A DNA stretch of 64,000 nucleotides from Verrucomicrobiales bacterium. GTDB taxonomy: Bacteria > Verrucomicrobiota > Verrucomicrobiia > Verrucomicrobiales > DEV007. A program made the translations under genes and the position numbers. This document shows positions 44,469-53,297 of the stretch, in pieces (position 1 is the stretch's first letter; each line of letters starts with the position of its first letter). Location: contig DUBC01000052.1 in assembly GCA_012960505.1 (NCBI GenBank), positions 124,001 to 188,000 of the forward strand. The letters are read 5' to 3'. The notes below the pieces were generated by a model. The model did not search any database and had not been told where the DNA came from. It saw nothing but the letters and a program-made list of their open reading frames with translations.

Positions 44469-46241
44469 ATGACTGATTCAAAAGAAGCCATAACTTTGTT
44501 GGACTGGAGTATTGTGATTCTATTGAACGGGGCGGTCATTGTATACGCTCTTTTACGGGGTCGCGATACCAAGACGAGTGGGGACTGGTTCCTGGCTGGC
44601 AAGACTTTGCCTTTTTGGGTCGTTGGATTGTCCCTGTATGCGACACTTGTGGATTCTGCAGACTTAATTGCGGATACTGGCGGAGCCTATAGCCTTGGTA
44701 CAAGACTCTTTGTTCCCAACCTAGTGGGAGTGATCGGTGGTTGGTTTATTTTAGCTCATTTTGTTGCGGTGCCTATGTATCGCCGGGGCATGTATACGAA
44801 CGCAGAATTTCTAGAGTCTCGTTTTGGAATTGGGGCCCGGGTCATTAGCGTTCTTGTTCAGGTCCTTTATCGAACGGTCATGATAGGCATGATAAGCACT
44901 GCAATTTATCTTATGTTGACCGTGGTCTGTGGCTGGGAGAGTCGAGTCGCTTGGGAAGGTGTCGGGGGCATTGCTTTGGTGGCAACTATTTATACGATGT
45001 CAGGTGGACTTAAATCTGTTGCCATTACCGATGCACTCCAAGGCATTGTGATATTGATTGCCGCTATTACCATTTTTTTCACTGTTTCTGGGAAAGTTGG
45101 AGGTTGGGATGGACTGGAGAAGAAAATTACTTCACATGATCCGGAACTTGCCCATCAAGTACTGCATATAGGGAGTGACTACAAGACTGTCATAGAGACT
45201 AAAGACTATTCCAATGAGGAGCTTGAAAGGGCGATTCGAATAGGAGGAGAGTATGATGAGGAGAATGGAAAATTAACAAGGACCACACCTGCCTGGATTA
45301 TTATCTTAAGTTTTATAATTGTTGGTTTTGCTTATTCAATTGTGAATCATACCCAATCCATGCGGTTACTCGGATCAAAAAGTGAGTGGCACATGAAGAT
45401 GGCTATTGTGCCTGCGGGGATTCTTCTCATTGTCATTACTTATCTTTCCTTGGGTCTTGGAGTGATGGGTAGAGGGCTTTATCCCGACCCTGGAACTCTT
45501 CCTGGAGGAAAAATAGATAACATTTTCCCTGAATTACTTAAAGAGTTCGGCTCTCGTGGATTCACTGGACTTGTCATCGCGGGTGTCTTTGCTGCCGCTT
45601 TTTCAACCTATGATTCGATCGGCTCAACACTTTCATCTCTTCTTACTAGAGACATATATGCTCGACTCATTGTGAAGGATCGTGATGATAAACATTATCT
45701 GGCAGTGGGACGGTGGTTAACACCTTTGATTATCTTTGGTTCTTTTATTTATGTTCCTTTGCTTTTAAAGGAAGGGATGATTTTCACTTATCTCAAGGTA
45801 GTAGGAGCTTTTGTGGTGCCTCTGTTGATTGTTTATGTTCTAGGTACCTTTACTAGGGTGCATCGTTCCTCTGCAATGCCTGCCCTTGTGCTGGGGGTTC
45901 TTTATGGCCTTGTTGCTTTGAATGCTGAAAAGTTGGCAATGAAAAATGATCTTTGGCTCTTACCTTCTTCGTTTATGGATAGTTATGTTACGGCTTTGGT
46001 AGGATCTTTTGTCACGGCGTTAACGATGTTTCTAGTTTCAATCATCAGGGGATGGACACCGAAAGAAGACTTATTTCTCGATCCAAATCTTTCAGATGGA
46101 TGGCTTGCTACTAGTCAGAATGAAATTACCCAGAAACTGGAAAGCGATGAAACAGTTCATCGCAATGCTATAGTACCGGTCATACTTGGACTTTTGGTCT
46201 GGGGCATTGGCTTAATACTTACGTTCTTTGTGTTCTGGTAG
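44469..46241 (+). CDS. Sodium:solute symporter (SSS family)
   Basis: A 590-residue inner-membrane transporter, with around 13 hydrophobic helices, a length above the usual 500. It shows SLYATLVDSADLIADTGGAYSL, typical of SSS helix 1-2, and GLVIAGVFAAAFSTYDSIGSTLSSL near the sodium site. It carries a polar insert around residues 215-270. Its position directly after two sugar-acid dehydratases suggests import of sugars or sugar acids, but the substrate cannot be read from sequence. Confidence 0.9.
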   Translation: MTDSKEAITLLDWSIVILLNGAVIVYALLRGRDTKTSGDWFLAGKTLPFWVVGLSLYATLVDSADLIADTGGAYSLGTRLFVPNLVGVIGGWFILAHFVAVPMYRRGMYTNAEFLESRFGIGARVISVLVQVLYRTVMIGMISTAIYLMLTVVCGWESRVAWEGVGGIALVATIYTMSGGLKSVAITDALQGIVILIAAITIFFTVSGKVGGWDGLEKKITSHDPELAHQVLHIGSDYKTVIETKDYSNEELERAIRIGGEYDEENGKLTRTTPAWIIILSFIIVGFAYSIVNHTQSMRLLGSKSEWHMKMAIVPAGILLIVITYLSLGLGVMGRGLYPDPGTLPGGKIDNIFPELLKEFGSRGFTGLVIAGVFAAAFSTYDSIGSTLSSLLTRDIYARLIVKDRDDKHYLAVGRWLTPLIIFGSFIYVPLLLKEGMIFTYLKVVGAFVVPLLIVYVLGTFTRVHRSSAMPALVLGVLYGLVALNAEKLAMKNDLWLLPSSFMDSYVTALVGSFVTALTMFLVSIIRGWTPKEDLFLDPNLSDGWLATSQNEITQKLESDETVHRNAIVPVILGLLVWGIGLILTFFVFW

Positions 46242-46271
46242 AATACTAAATAATATCAAAAATACATTATC

Positions 46272-47321
46272 ATGAAAACGATACCACTGTACGTCACATT
46301 ATTAACAGCTGTTGCGATAGGCTCCATTCATTTTGCCTCAGCCGAAAAGAAAATATCTGACAATAAGTCACAAATTAAGGGTTGGGAAAAAGGAGTCGGA
46401 TGGGGTTGGATCTGGGGCAAAGACGATGAGGTTGGTGCCTTTAATGCCATGACCGACGAGACCCGATCCTCTGCCCTAAAAATTGCCAAGACGGGAAAAG
46501 TATATGATCTGGGCATTACTTACAGCCGCAATAGCTTCATTTGGCCAGGACATAGCCCAGGAGAAGTTATGACTTTCCGGTCTCCGGAAGGAGTCGCTCG
46601 CCAAAAAGATCATGACTTTACCTTTCCGGCCGTTAATTCCATCGGTAACCGTTGGCACAGCTGCGCACTATTTGTGAATGATAATGTTGCGACCCAGATT
46701 GATGGATTGGCGCATATTACTGTGGGTAAGGACAATCATTGGTATAATGGGTTCAAGGAGAGTGATTGGGGTGGAAACTTTGGTGTGCGAAAGTGTGACG
46801 CGACGACCATTCCTCCTGTAGTTGCACGTGGAGTAATGCTGGATATTGCGGGTTTTAAGGGTGTCGATGCACTCGAATCTCAGTATGGTATTACCCCCGC
46901 AGACATTGATGCATCTATGGCTGCTCAAAAGGTAGAACTCTTGCCAGGGGATTGTGTTTTTGTACGTACCGGAACATTGCGATATTGGGCAACTGATGGG
47001 GCAGATCATGAGAAAATTACTAACCATGATTCGGCCGGTATCACATTAGCTACTGCAAAGTATTTGGTTGAGAAATATGGCACCATGATGATTGGATCTG
47101 ATACTAGTGGTCTTGAACAGCAGCCTGCACCGGAAGGTTCTAAAACCTTCATTCCTGTTCATAATTATTTACTCGTTGAGCAGGGAGTTCATATTGCAGA
47201 GTTTCATTATCTGGAAGATCTTGCTAAGGACAAAGTTTACGAATTTTGTTATGTTGCTTCGACGAATAAAATTGCTGGAACTACGGCCGGGTTCACGATG
47301 CGGCCTATTGCAATGAAGTAA
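46272..47321 (+). CDS. Exported cyclase family protein (kynurenine formamidase-like fold)
   Basis: A 349-residue protein with a signal peptide (TLLTAVAIGSIHFASAEKK). It matches the cyclase/formamidase family: VATQIDGLAHITVGKDNHWY corresponds to the metal-binding H-x-G-x-H/D region and LLPGDCVFVRTGTLRYWATD to the conserved central stretch. An IGSDTSGLEQQP near residue 275 is also family-like. The standard HGTHxD is altered to QIDGLAH, so metal binding needs checking. It ends the five-gene run. Its substrate is unknown. Confidence 0.75.
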   Translation: MKTIPLYVTLLTAVAIGSIHFASAEKKISDNKSQIKGWEKGVGWGWIWGKDDEVGAFNAMTDETRSSALKIAKTGKVYDLGITYSRNSFIWPGHSPGEVMTFRSPEGVARQKDHDFTFPAVNSIGNRWHSCALFVNDNVATQIDGLAHITVGKDNHWYNGFKESDWGGNFGVRKCDATTIPPVVARGVMLDIAGFKGVDALESQYGITPADIDASMAAQKVELLPGDCVFVRTGTLRYWATDGADHEKITNHDSAGITLATAKYLVEKYGTMMIGSDTSGLEQQPAPEGSKTFIPVHNYLLVEQGVHIAEFHYLEDLAKDKVYEFCYVASTNKIAGTTAGFTMRPIAMK

Positions 47322-47347
47322 TTATTTGAATGCTCTGGATGAGTTGT

Positions 47348-48394
47348 TTATTCTAATTTTCTTACACGATAAAAGAGCTCTCCTCTTTTGTTTTCTGGTG
47401 CCAATAAATCGTCCACAAATTCAGTTTTGTCTTTTTCCCCAATGACTCCATCATCAAGTTCTTCCCATATATTAAGATCATATGAAGCATCAACAGCATA
47501 TTCTTCGTCTGGCGAGGAACTGAATTGAATTGTTGTTGATTCGGTATTTGGATTCCGAATTATCTTAATGATTTCGAAGGTCGATGAATAAGTGACTATA
47601 AGTTGCGGTCGCAGTTCTTTATCCTCTGCTTCGCTACTGTGGAAAACGTGAATTGTATTCTCAGAACCCTTTAATAGAATACCTTCATTGGTAGTTTCTG
47701 GTGCTGGTTGAGTCCAGTTCCAATCGGATGTCCAACATGAATTTCCTCCTCTATCACGGAGTCCTAAAATTGGACCGGAAAAGGACCAATCATCGATTAG
47801 ACCATTCAGATCACCATCAAACTCAATATCAAATTTTGTATCCTCACTTGAATCTAAGTTATCTGTTAAACCTAGAGCTTCATCATCATAGTCGATTCCC
47901 GCATCTGTTGGTCCTGCAGTTCCGCTGGCCCAGCTTGGCTTTGCTGACAATCCACCATAATCTGCGAGATGGAACCATGTCACTTCGTGACGGTTTCCTC
48001 CGAACACAGTGCCTCCGCAATTACCACCTTCACGCCAAGCCGAGTTGGCAATGTTGAGTCTGTGTGCGGAGATGCTTCCGTTTTGTGGAGCGTTCTTACT
48101 AAATAGCCTTAGAGTAACAGAATTGATTTGAACGTATTTTTTTTTAATTGATGAGACATCAAATCTGATCAGTCCGAGCCTTGTTTCGGCGTTGATTTCT
48201 ATATATGCGCATTTTCCGAAATTTGACATCCCGCCTGCGAATGTACTCCCATTTCTGACGAAAGTATCATCAGTCCCCTGATAATCTGTATCATTTTTAA
48301 AAACTACAGTTATTGCTGTGGCTAGCTGATGAGCTGTAGAAAGAATACACACGAAGCAAAACAGTAATAGGTTCCGCCATGTAAGGATTGTCAT
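47348..48394 (-). CDS. Secreted DNRLRE-domain protein with C-terminal module
   Basis: A 348-residue secreted protein. After a signal peptide (about 1-27) comes a DNRLRE-like domain (about 28-240): GTDDTFVRNGSTFAGGMSNF, then AETRLGLIRFDVSSIKKKYV. The final 75 residues (FEIIKIIRNPNTESTTIQFS ... YRVRKLE) form a separate module. That module is shared with the next gene (48478), and the DNRLRE part with the gene at 49485. Function is probably structural or adhesive. It is the last gene of a minus-strand run starting at 54653. Confidence 0.7.
   Translation of the reverse strand: MTILTWRNLLLFCFVCILSTAHQLATAITVVFKNDTDYQGTDDTFVRNGSTFAGGMSNFGKCAYIEINAETRLGLIRFDVSSIKKKYVQINSVTLRLFSKNAPQNGSISAHRLNIANSAWREGGNCGGTVFGGNRHEVTWFHLADYGGLSAKPSWASGTAGPTDAGIDYDDEALGLTDNLDSSEDTKFDIEFDGDLNGLIDDWSFSGPILGLRDRGGNSCWTSDWNWTQPAPETTNEGILLKGSENTIHVFHSSEAEDKELRPQLIVTYSSTFEIIKIIRNPNTESTTIQFSSSPDEEYAVDASYDLNIWEELDDGVIGEKDKTEFVDDLLAPENKRGELFYRVRKLE
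47351..47464 (-). repeat. Duplicated 3' coding segment
   Basis: The DNA encoding the C-terminal module here is closely repeated at 48480-48594 in the adjacent gene; the stretch TTTTTCCCCAATGACTCC is identical in both (plus strand). It marks an evidently recent duplication or gene conversion. Confidence 0.75.
48009..48076 (-). repeat. Duplicated DNRLRE coding segment
   Basis: This stretch recurs nearly unchanged at 49930-49997 in the gene at 49485; for example CTTCACGCCAAGCCGAGTTG is identical in both on the plus strand. It is part of the protein-level paralogy between the two DNRLRE proteins. Confidence 0.75.
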
Positions 48395-48477
48395 GCCTAA
48401 TTGTTGTGTTTGATTATAGCCTTAAAGATATAGTTCTTCGTTTTATGAAGAAGTAATCAGACTGTGGAGTTATTTCT

Positions 48478-49425
48478 TCACTCTAATTTTCGAACACGAT
48501 AGAAGAGTTGGTCACTTTTCTTTTCTGGCGCTAAAAAATCGTCGACGAATTCAGTTTTATCTTTTTCCCCAATGACTCCATCATCAAGTTCATCCCAAGT
48601 AATCAGATCGGAAGAAGCATCAATACCGTATACTGCACCTGCCGAGGAGCTGAATTCAATAGTGATTGATTCGGTATCTGGATCTCGAATTATTTGAGTG
48701 ATTTCAAAATCTTTTGAAAATGGAGGGTCGAAAAATATTCCTCCAAGTGCATTAGCTTGCCACCTTTCATCCTGTTCTCCAGCAACGATGAATACGTCTC
48801 CAGCATTTCCGCTAATATCAAAGATAACATAATCAACATCTGCATCTCGCCATTCCTCGTCTGCTCCTACTGCATCAACAAGATCCGATTCGATGCCGTC
48901 TGGTCCACTTAGCTTAACTGATCTGGATGCTTCCCAGATAAGTCCTGGAGGACCTTCAGGGGTCGTGTCTGTAATGACACCAAGTCGGAAACTAGTATCT
49001 TCTGTAAGAGTAATCTCAAAAAAATCATCAATCGTACCTGTCGGGCCAGAGTTTGCCCAGTAATCACCACAGACGAGATCGGGAACATCGCCTGTTCCTG
49101 TCTGGGTAACATCATCGAATTTGGCTTGATATTGTTCCGCACCAACACCCTCATAACCTTTTCCAAGAATTGTTATTTCTGCGTATGGAGGTTGTAATGT
49201 ATTGTTCACATCTCCATTAGGGTATTGAGCGATCAGCCATCCGTCCGTACCATAAATATTATCTTCGTCACCGAATGGTTTTAGGATATCAGATGATCTC
49301 CAAGCATCGTTTGTTTCTTCATCGACGCCTACCGTTTCAATTGTGGCAGATATTAATAACTGGTTTAAAAAACAAAAAGAACTCAATAAAACTAAATATA
49401 CTATACGCAAATAACTCATATCCAA
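48478..49425 (-). CDS. Secreted protein, unknown N-domain plus shared C-terminal module
   Basis: A 315-residue secreted protein (signal peptide about 1-27, ending LLISATIET). The N-terminal 240 residues are unrecognised. They are acidic and beta-rich, with GPTGTIDDFFEITLTEDTSF and a VDYVIFDISGNAGDVFIVAG stretch, the latter like a lectin or galactose-binding jelly roll. Residues about 240-315 repeat the C-terminal module of the gene at 47348. Its role at the surface is inferred from the export signal and neighbours. Confidence 0.55.
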   Translation of the reverse strand: MDMSYLRIVYLVLLSSFCFLNQLLISATIETVGVDEETNDAWRSSDILKPFGDEDNIYGTDGWLIAQYPNGDVNNTLQPPYAEITILGKGYEGVGAEQYQAKFDDVTQTGTGDVPDLVCGDYWANSGPTGTIDDFFEITLTEDTSFRLGVITDTTPEGPPGLIWEASRSVKLSGPDGIESDLVDAVGADEEWRDADVDYVIFDISGNAGDVFIVAGEQDERWQANALGGIFFDPPFSKDFEITQIIRDPDTESITIEFSSSAGAVYGIDASSDLITWDELDDGVIGEKDKTEFVDDFLAPEKKSDQLFYRVRKLE

Positions 49426-49484
49426 TGAGTTGTATTTTAAGTAAAAAAAGTTTTAGAATTCAAGAACAAATTTCCGGATACAGA

Positions 49485-50315
49485 TTAACCTTTTGTTCTC
49501 GGCTGATAAGTCACAATGAGTTGTGGCCGCAGTTCAGGATTTTCGGCTTCGCTGCTGTGAAAAACGTGAACTGTTCCATCTGTGCCCTTCAGTAGAATGC
49601 CTTCGTTAGCTGTTTCTGCTGCTGGCTGTGCCCAATTCCAATCAGCTGTCCAAGAAGGGTTTCCACCCCTATCACGTAGTTCTTTAATTGGCGCTGCGAG
49701 GGCCCAATCATTGATAAGACCATTCAGATCACCATCAAAAATAATGTCGAATCTGGTATTTTCTTTTGATGATTTATTACTGGTTAAACCAAGAGCCCTT
49801 TCATCATAATCTACACCTACCGTTGCTGGCCCTGCTGTTCTGCTGGCCCAGCTAGGCGGTGGTGATGGGAACCCTCCATAATCTGCAAGATGGAACCACG
49901 TCACTTCGTGACGATTTCCTCCAATGACCGTGCCTCCACAATTACCACCTTCACGCCAAGCCGAGTTGGCAATGTTGAGTCTGTGCGCAGAAATGCCGCC
50001 GCTTTTGGGAGCGTTCTTACTGAAGAGTCTGAGGGTGACAGAATTGATTTTAATATATTTTTTGAACAGTGAGGACACATCAAACCGAATCAGTCCTAGT
50101 CTCGTCTGTTCGTTCATTTCGATAGTTGGACATCTTCCGAAGTTTGACATTCCTCCAGAAAAGCTACTTCCTTTTCTGACAAAAGTATCATCTGTTCCTT
50201 TATACGTTGCGTCATTTTTGAATACCGCGGTCACTGTGGATTCATTTGCGATTGATTCTGATAAAAAAATCACAAGGGAAATTAAAAATGAATTCCATAA
50301 CTTAAAGAGTTTCAT
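49485..50315 (-). CDS. Secreted DNRLRE-domain protein lacking the C-terminal module
   Basis: A 276-residue paralogue of the protein at 47348. The signal peptide (LISLVIFLSESIANESTVT) is followed by the same DNRLRE-like domain (GTDDTFVRKGSSFSGGMSNF, QTRLGLIRFDVSSLFKKYIK). It ends at LIVTYQPRTKG, where its paralogue continues into the C-terminal module. Gain or loss of that module is therefore recent. It is 27 bases downstream of the DUF1592 gene, on the same strand. Confidence 0.7.
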   Translation of the reverse strand: MKLFKLWNSFLISLVIFLSESIANESTVTAVFKNDATYKGTDDTFVRKGSSFSGGMSNFGRCPTIEMNEQTRLGLIRFDVSSLFKKYIKINSVTLRLFSKNAPKSGGISAHRLNIANSAWREGGNCGGTVIGGNRHEVTWFHLADYGGFPSPPPSWASRTAGPATVGVDYDERALGLTSNKSSKENTRFDIIFDGDLNGLINDWALAAPIKELRDRGGNPSWTADWNWAQPAAETANEGILLKGTDGTVHVFHSSEAENPELRPQLIVTYQPRTKG

Positions 50316-50342
50316 GCCAATGTGTTATAATTTTTACAGCCT

Positions 50343-53285
50343 TTAAGATTGAAGAAAGCTCTCACTCAATATTACGGCTCTGATCAGTGATTGGATTTTG
50401 AAATTATCTTTTTCCGTTTCTTCTAAGATACGATCGATTACCAATGAATCCGAGGGACTAAGTTCCCTCGAAAGTGAGAACCTTAGCAGGTGGCCTATGA
50501 ACGCTTTTGCTATGCGTTTATTTTCCTTGGAAAGGGATTTCTTAAATTCGACAATACTTTTAAAATCGTGTTTCCTAACTAATTTGCCGCTCATATCGAC
50601 ATCGCGTCCATTTTCGTATTTATCTCTCCACCTTCCGGTGATATCGAAATTTTCCAGTGCAAAACCTAGCGGATCTATCCTCGAATGACAGCCAGCACAG
50701 TCAGGATTTTCCCTGTGCTTTGCAAAAGTTTCTCTGATAGTTAGATTTTTTCCATTTTCTTCTTCTTTGAGAGGTGGCACATCATTGGGAGGAGGAGGAG
50801 GAGGATCATTGAACACAACGCCAAGTACCCAGGCTCCACGTGCAACGGGGTGCGTTCTTTTGGGCCCCGAAGTCATGCTTAACATTGCAGCATTGGTAAT
50901 GATTCCACCATAACGCGGGTCTGAGGCGGCGACTCTTTGGAATGTTTGAGAGTATAATTTCTTACGAATTTCATCATCGTAACGGCGTTGAATTTCCTGA
51001 CGTGCTTTATTTGGATCAGCATTATTTGGAATTTTTTTCAATGCATTTCCGGACTCACTGATAACTGTATTTAAAGAATTTCTTTTATCTTTTTGTGCGA
51101 CAGTAAGTACTTGCAGTAATTGTTTTTCAGAGACAAATAAGTTCAATCCACTACTTGAAGCAGCAATTTCTTCTGCACTAAGAGCTCTATTGTAAAAGCG
51201 TGCCCTGGCCAGTGTGACGTCGAGGCGTCTGTTACCACCTGCTGGTAGGTGGCGCGTGCCAAAAATCACAGAGCTCTGGTTTTTTGGGAACTTAGCTGAA
51301 CCTTTTTTAAATGGTTTTCCATAGGGCTGACCATTACGATATAGAGCCGTTGTACCATCTTCCTTGTAAACCATCACTAGATGAAGTCGCTCGTTTGCAT
51401 TCTTCTCTGGAAAGGAATCAGGAAAATCAAGTGTGCGTGCAAAACCGTTACTGCCTGATATCCAGTGCCTGTTCTTTCGTTCACCAATGACAATAGTATC
51501 GAAGAAGTCTCCAGGGCCCTGAATTCCCATGAGGCCCCCACCCTTCATGTCTATGTTATGAACTTTGCACCAAACTTCTAGGGTCTTGGCTCCGAGGTCC
51601 ATGGGCAGGCCCTTGCTCTGGAGGTAGGCACCGCCTTGAAGGATCGCTGCTCCTCCATCGAATTTGACCTTTCCATGGTTTGTCAGATCGAGGGATCCTA
51701 CCGAGTCTTTGAAGTCTCCATTAAATTCCCAAGCCGCGAAGGGCATCAGATCAATTGGTTTCTGTGTTCCTGCGAGTTGTCGCCTCTTCTTTAGTAACCT
51801 ATCCTTGATGGGATTAATAAGTGCCTCAAGATCTTTTTGAGCAGTATTGATCTTGTCGGACAATTGTTTTCTTTGAGTATCATTTGAACGATTCTCTTCA
51901 ATAATTATGGAAGGGTCAAAGTTAGGAGGCTTGAGGTCTGATTCGTACCAAGTTTTAAGAAAGTCACTTCGATAACTGAAATTTGGTGATATGAGTTCGA
52001 GGACTGGTCTGTTTTCAATGAAAACAGTGTCGAATAAAAGCAGGGGTTCTAAAACCATCTGAAGGCTGGCCGGATTGTTTTTATCTATACTAAATAATCT
52101 TGCTTTGCCTGGGTCGGGCGTCGCTGCCAATGCATTTTCGAGTTGCATCCACTGAGAAGGAAAAGTGTCGAGGAATCTCTCAATTTTTGGATTCTTAAAC
52201 ATATAGTCCACTGCTTGCATCATTGAGTTTGGATTTTGCAATTTCCCTTTTTCTGCAAGGTTCAACAATTCATCATCTGGACCGCTTGCCCAGAGAAAGA
52301 ACGAAAGATCCGATGCGATTACGTAAGGATCTTTCTGATCACTATTATGCCCATAACGGAAAAGAAATTTTGGAGAGGAGAGGACCGCGGAAGTCGTCTT
52401 TTTCATGGCTTCAGTGAAGGATAAGTCAGTATTCATTTTCTGAAGCCCATAATTAGCGTACCTGCCCAGTGTTTCCTGATCGATTGGGCCTCGAAAAGCC
52501 TTTCTCATGAATGGGCCGAGGCGTTTTTTGATTTCATCCAAAGGATTATTATTGGCATCGGGGGCCTTGAAGAACTCATTCCATATAGCAACGGAACCTT
52601 CATTGAAATCCGGACTCTCTAAAATGGATACGCTGAGTTTAAGGAATGAATCAAGAAGGAGAGGTGATAATGTCAGTTGGTTTGCTTGGTTATCATAGCC
52701 ATGCTCTGCGCGTAGGTCTTGTGGAAAAGGATCCACATTTTTCATTCCCCCTTCTTTACGTAGAGATAGGCAGGAAACTTTGACCGTGTCAGGTACCTTT
52801 TCATTGAGAATGTAATTATCATGTCTGGTCATCAGTTTTTCCTGAATATTGAAGACATCATTCTTTAATCCGAACAGATCCTTGATTGTATTATTGTACT
52901 GGAACCGGTTAAGCCTTCGCAGATAAGAATCTTCCTTATGTTCTCCAGCCGTTGAGGCCTTGAGAATATTTTTAAGAGAGCTGACCAGTCTTGTTCTATC
53001 GGCATCAGCTAGAGCAGGCTCATCTTCAGGTGGCATGTCCATCGCATCGACCACTTCGATCATTTCTTTGATCATCTCGGGTTTGCCCATGAACTGTTCA
53101 AGGCTTTGTATTTCCTTAAGGTTGACCTTGCCTTTCACCTTCTTATCCCCGTGGCACTTTGTGCAGTTCTGCGAAAAGAAAGGTTTCAGAAATGAATCAA
53201 ATTCATTGGCTTGCACATGGGTGCTGATCATCAAAGAGATGACAGGTACCAGGAGGCACCTGATTTTGCATTTGTCTCTTTGCAT
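50343..53285 (-). CDS. Exported DUF1592-family haem-domain protein with LamG insert
   Basis: A 980-residue secreted protein. The signal peptide ends near STHVQANEF. A c-type haem-like motif CTKCH (about residue 40) begins a cytochrome-like domain, then DUF1587/1595/1592 modules (residues about 100-480). A LamG/concanavalin-like domain (about 515-715, AAWEFNGDFKDSVGSLDLTN) is inserted before the DUF1588/DUF1585 part, whose motif CAGCHSRIDPLGFALENFDI provides a second CxxCH. Such proteins pair with DUF1552 genes, as here (53298, 12 bases away). The biochemical role is not established. Confidence 0.85.
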   Translation of the reverse strand: MQRDKCKIRCLLVPVISLMISTHVQANEFDSFLKPFFSQNCTKCHGDKKVKGKVNLKEIQSLEQFMGKPEMIKEMIEVVDAMDMPPEDEPALADADRTRLVSSLKNILKASTAGEHKEDSYLRRLNRFQYNNTIKDLFGLKNDVFNIQEKLMTRHDNYILNEKVPDTVKVSCLSLRKEGGMKNVDPFPQDLRAEHGYDNQANQLTLSPLLLDSFLKLSVSILESPDFNEGSVAIWNEFFKAPDANNNPLDEIKKRLGPFMRKAFRGPIDQETLGRYANYGLQKMNTDLSFTEAMKKTTSAVLSSPKFLFRYGHNSDQKDPYVIASDLSFFLWASGPDDELLNLAEKGKLQNPNSMMQAVDYMFKNPKIERFLDTFPSQWMQLENALAATPDPGKARLFSIDKNNPASLQMVLEPLLLFDTVFIENRPVLELISPNFSYRSDFLKTWYESDLKPPNFDPSIIIEENRSNDTQRKQLSDKINTAQKDLEALINPIKDRLLKKRRQLAGTQKPIDLMPFAAWEFNGDFKDSVGSLDLTNHGKVKFDGGAAILQGGAYLQSKGLPMDLGAKTLEVWCKVHNIDMKGGGLMGIQGPGDFFDTIVIGERKNRHWISGSNGFARTLDFPDSFPEKNANERLHLVMVYKEDGTTALYRNGQPYGKPFKKGSAKFPKNQSSVIFGTRHLPAGGNRRLDVTLARARFYNRALSAEEIAASSSGLNLFVSEKQLLQVLTVAQKDKRNSLNTVISESGNALKKIPNNADPNKARQEIQRRYDDEIRKKLYSQTFQRVAASDPRYGGIITNAAMLSMTSGPKRTHPVARGAWVLGVVFNDPPPPPPNDVPPLKEEENGKNLTIRETFAKHRENPDCAGCHSRIDPLGFALENFDITGRWRDKYENGRDVDMSGKLVRKHDFKSIVEFKKSLSKENKRIAKAFIGHLLRFSLSRELSPSDSLVIDRILEETEKDNFKIQSLIRAVILSESFLQS

Positions 53286-53297
53286 TGGGGAATTATC

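Noticed and set aside
47351..49997. Repeated DNA blocks as a CRISPR array or mobile element
   Set aside because: Only two copies of each, over a hundred bases long and within reading frames; they are gene duplications. No transposase or terminal repeats were seen.
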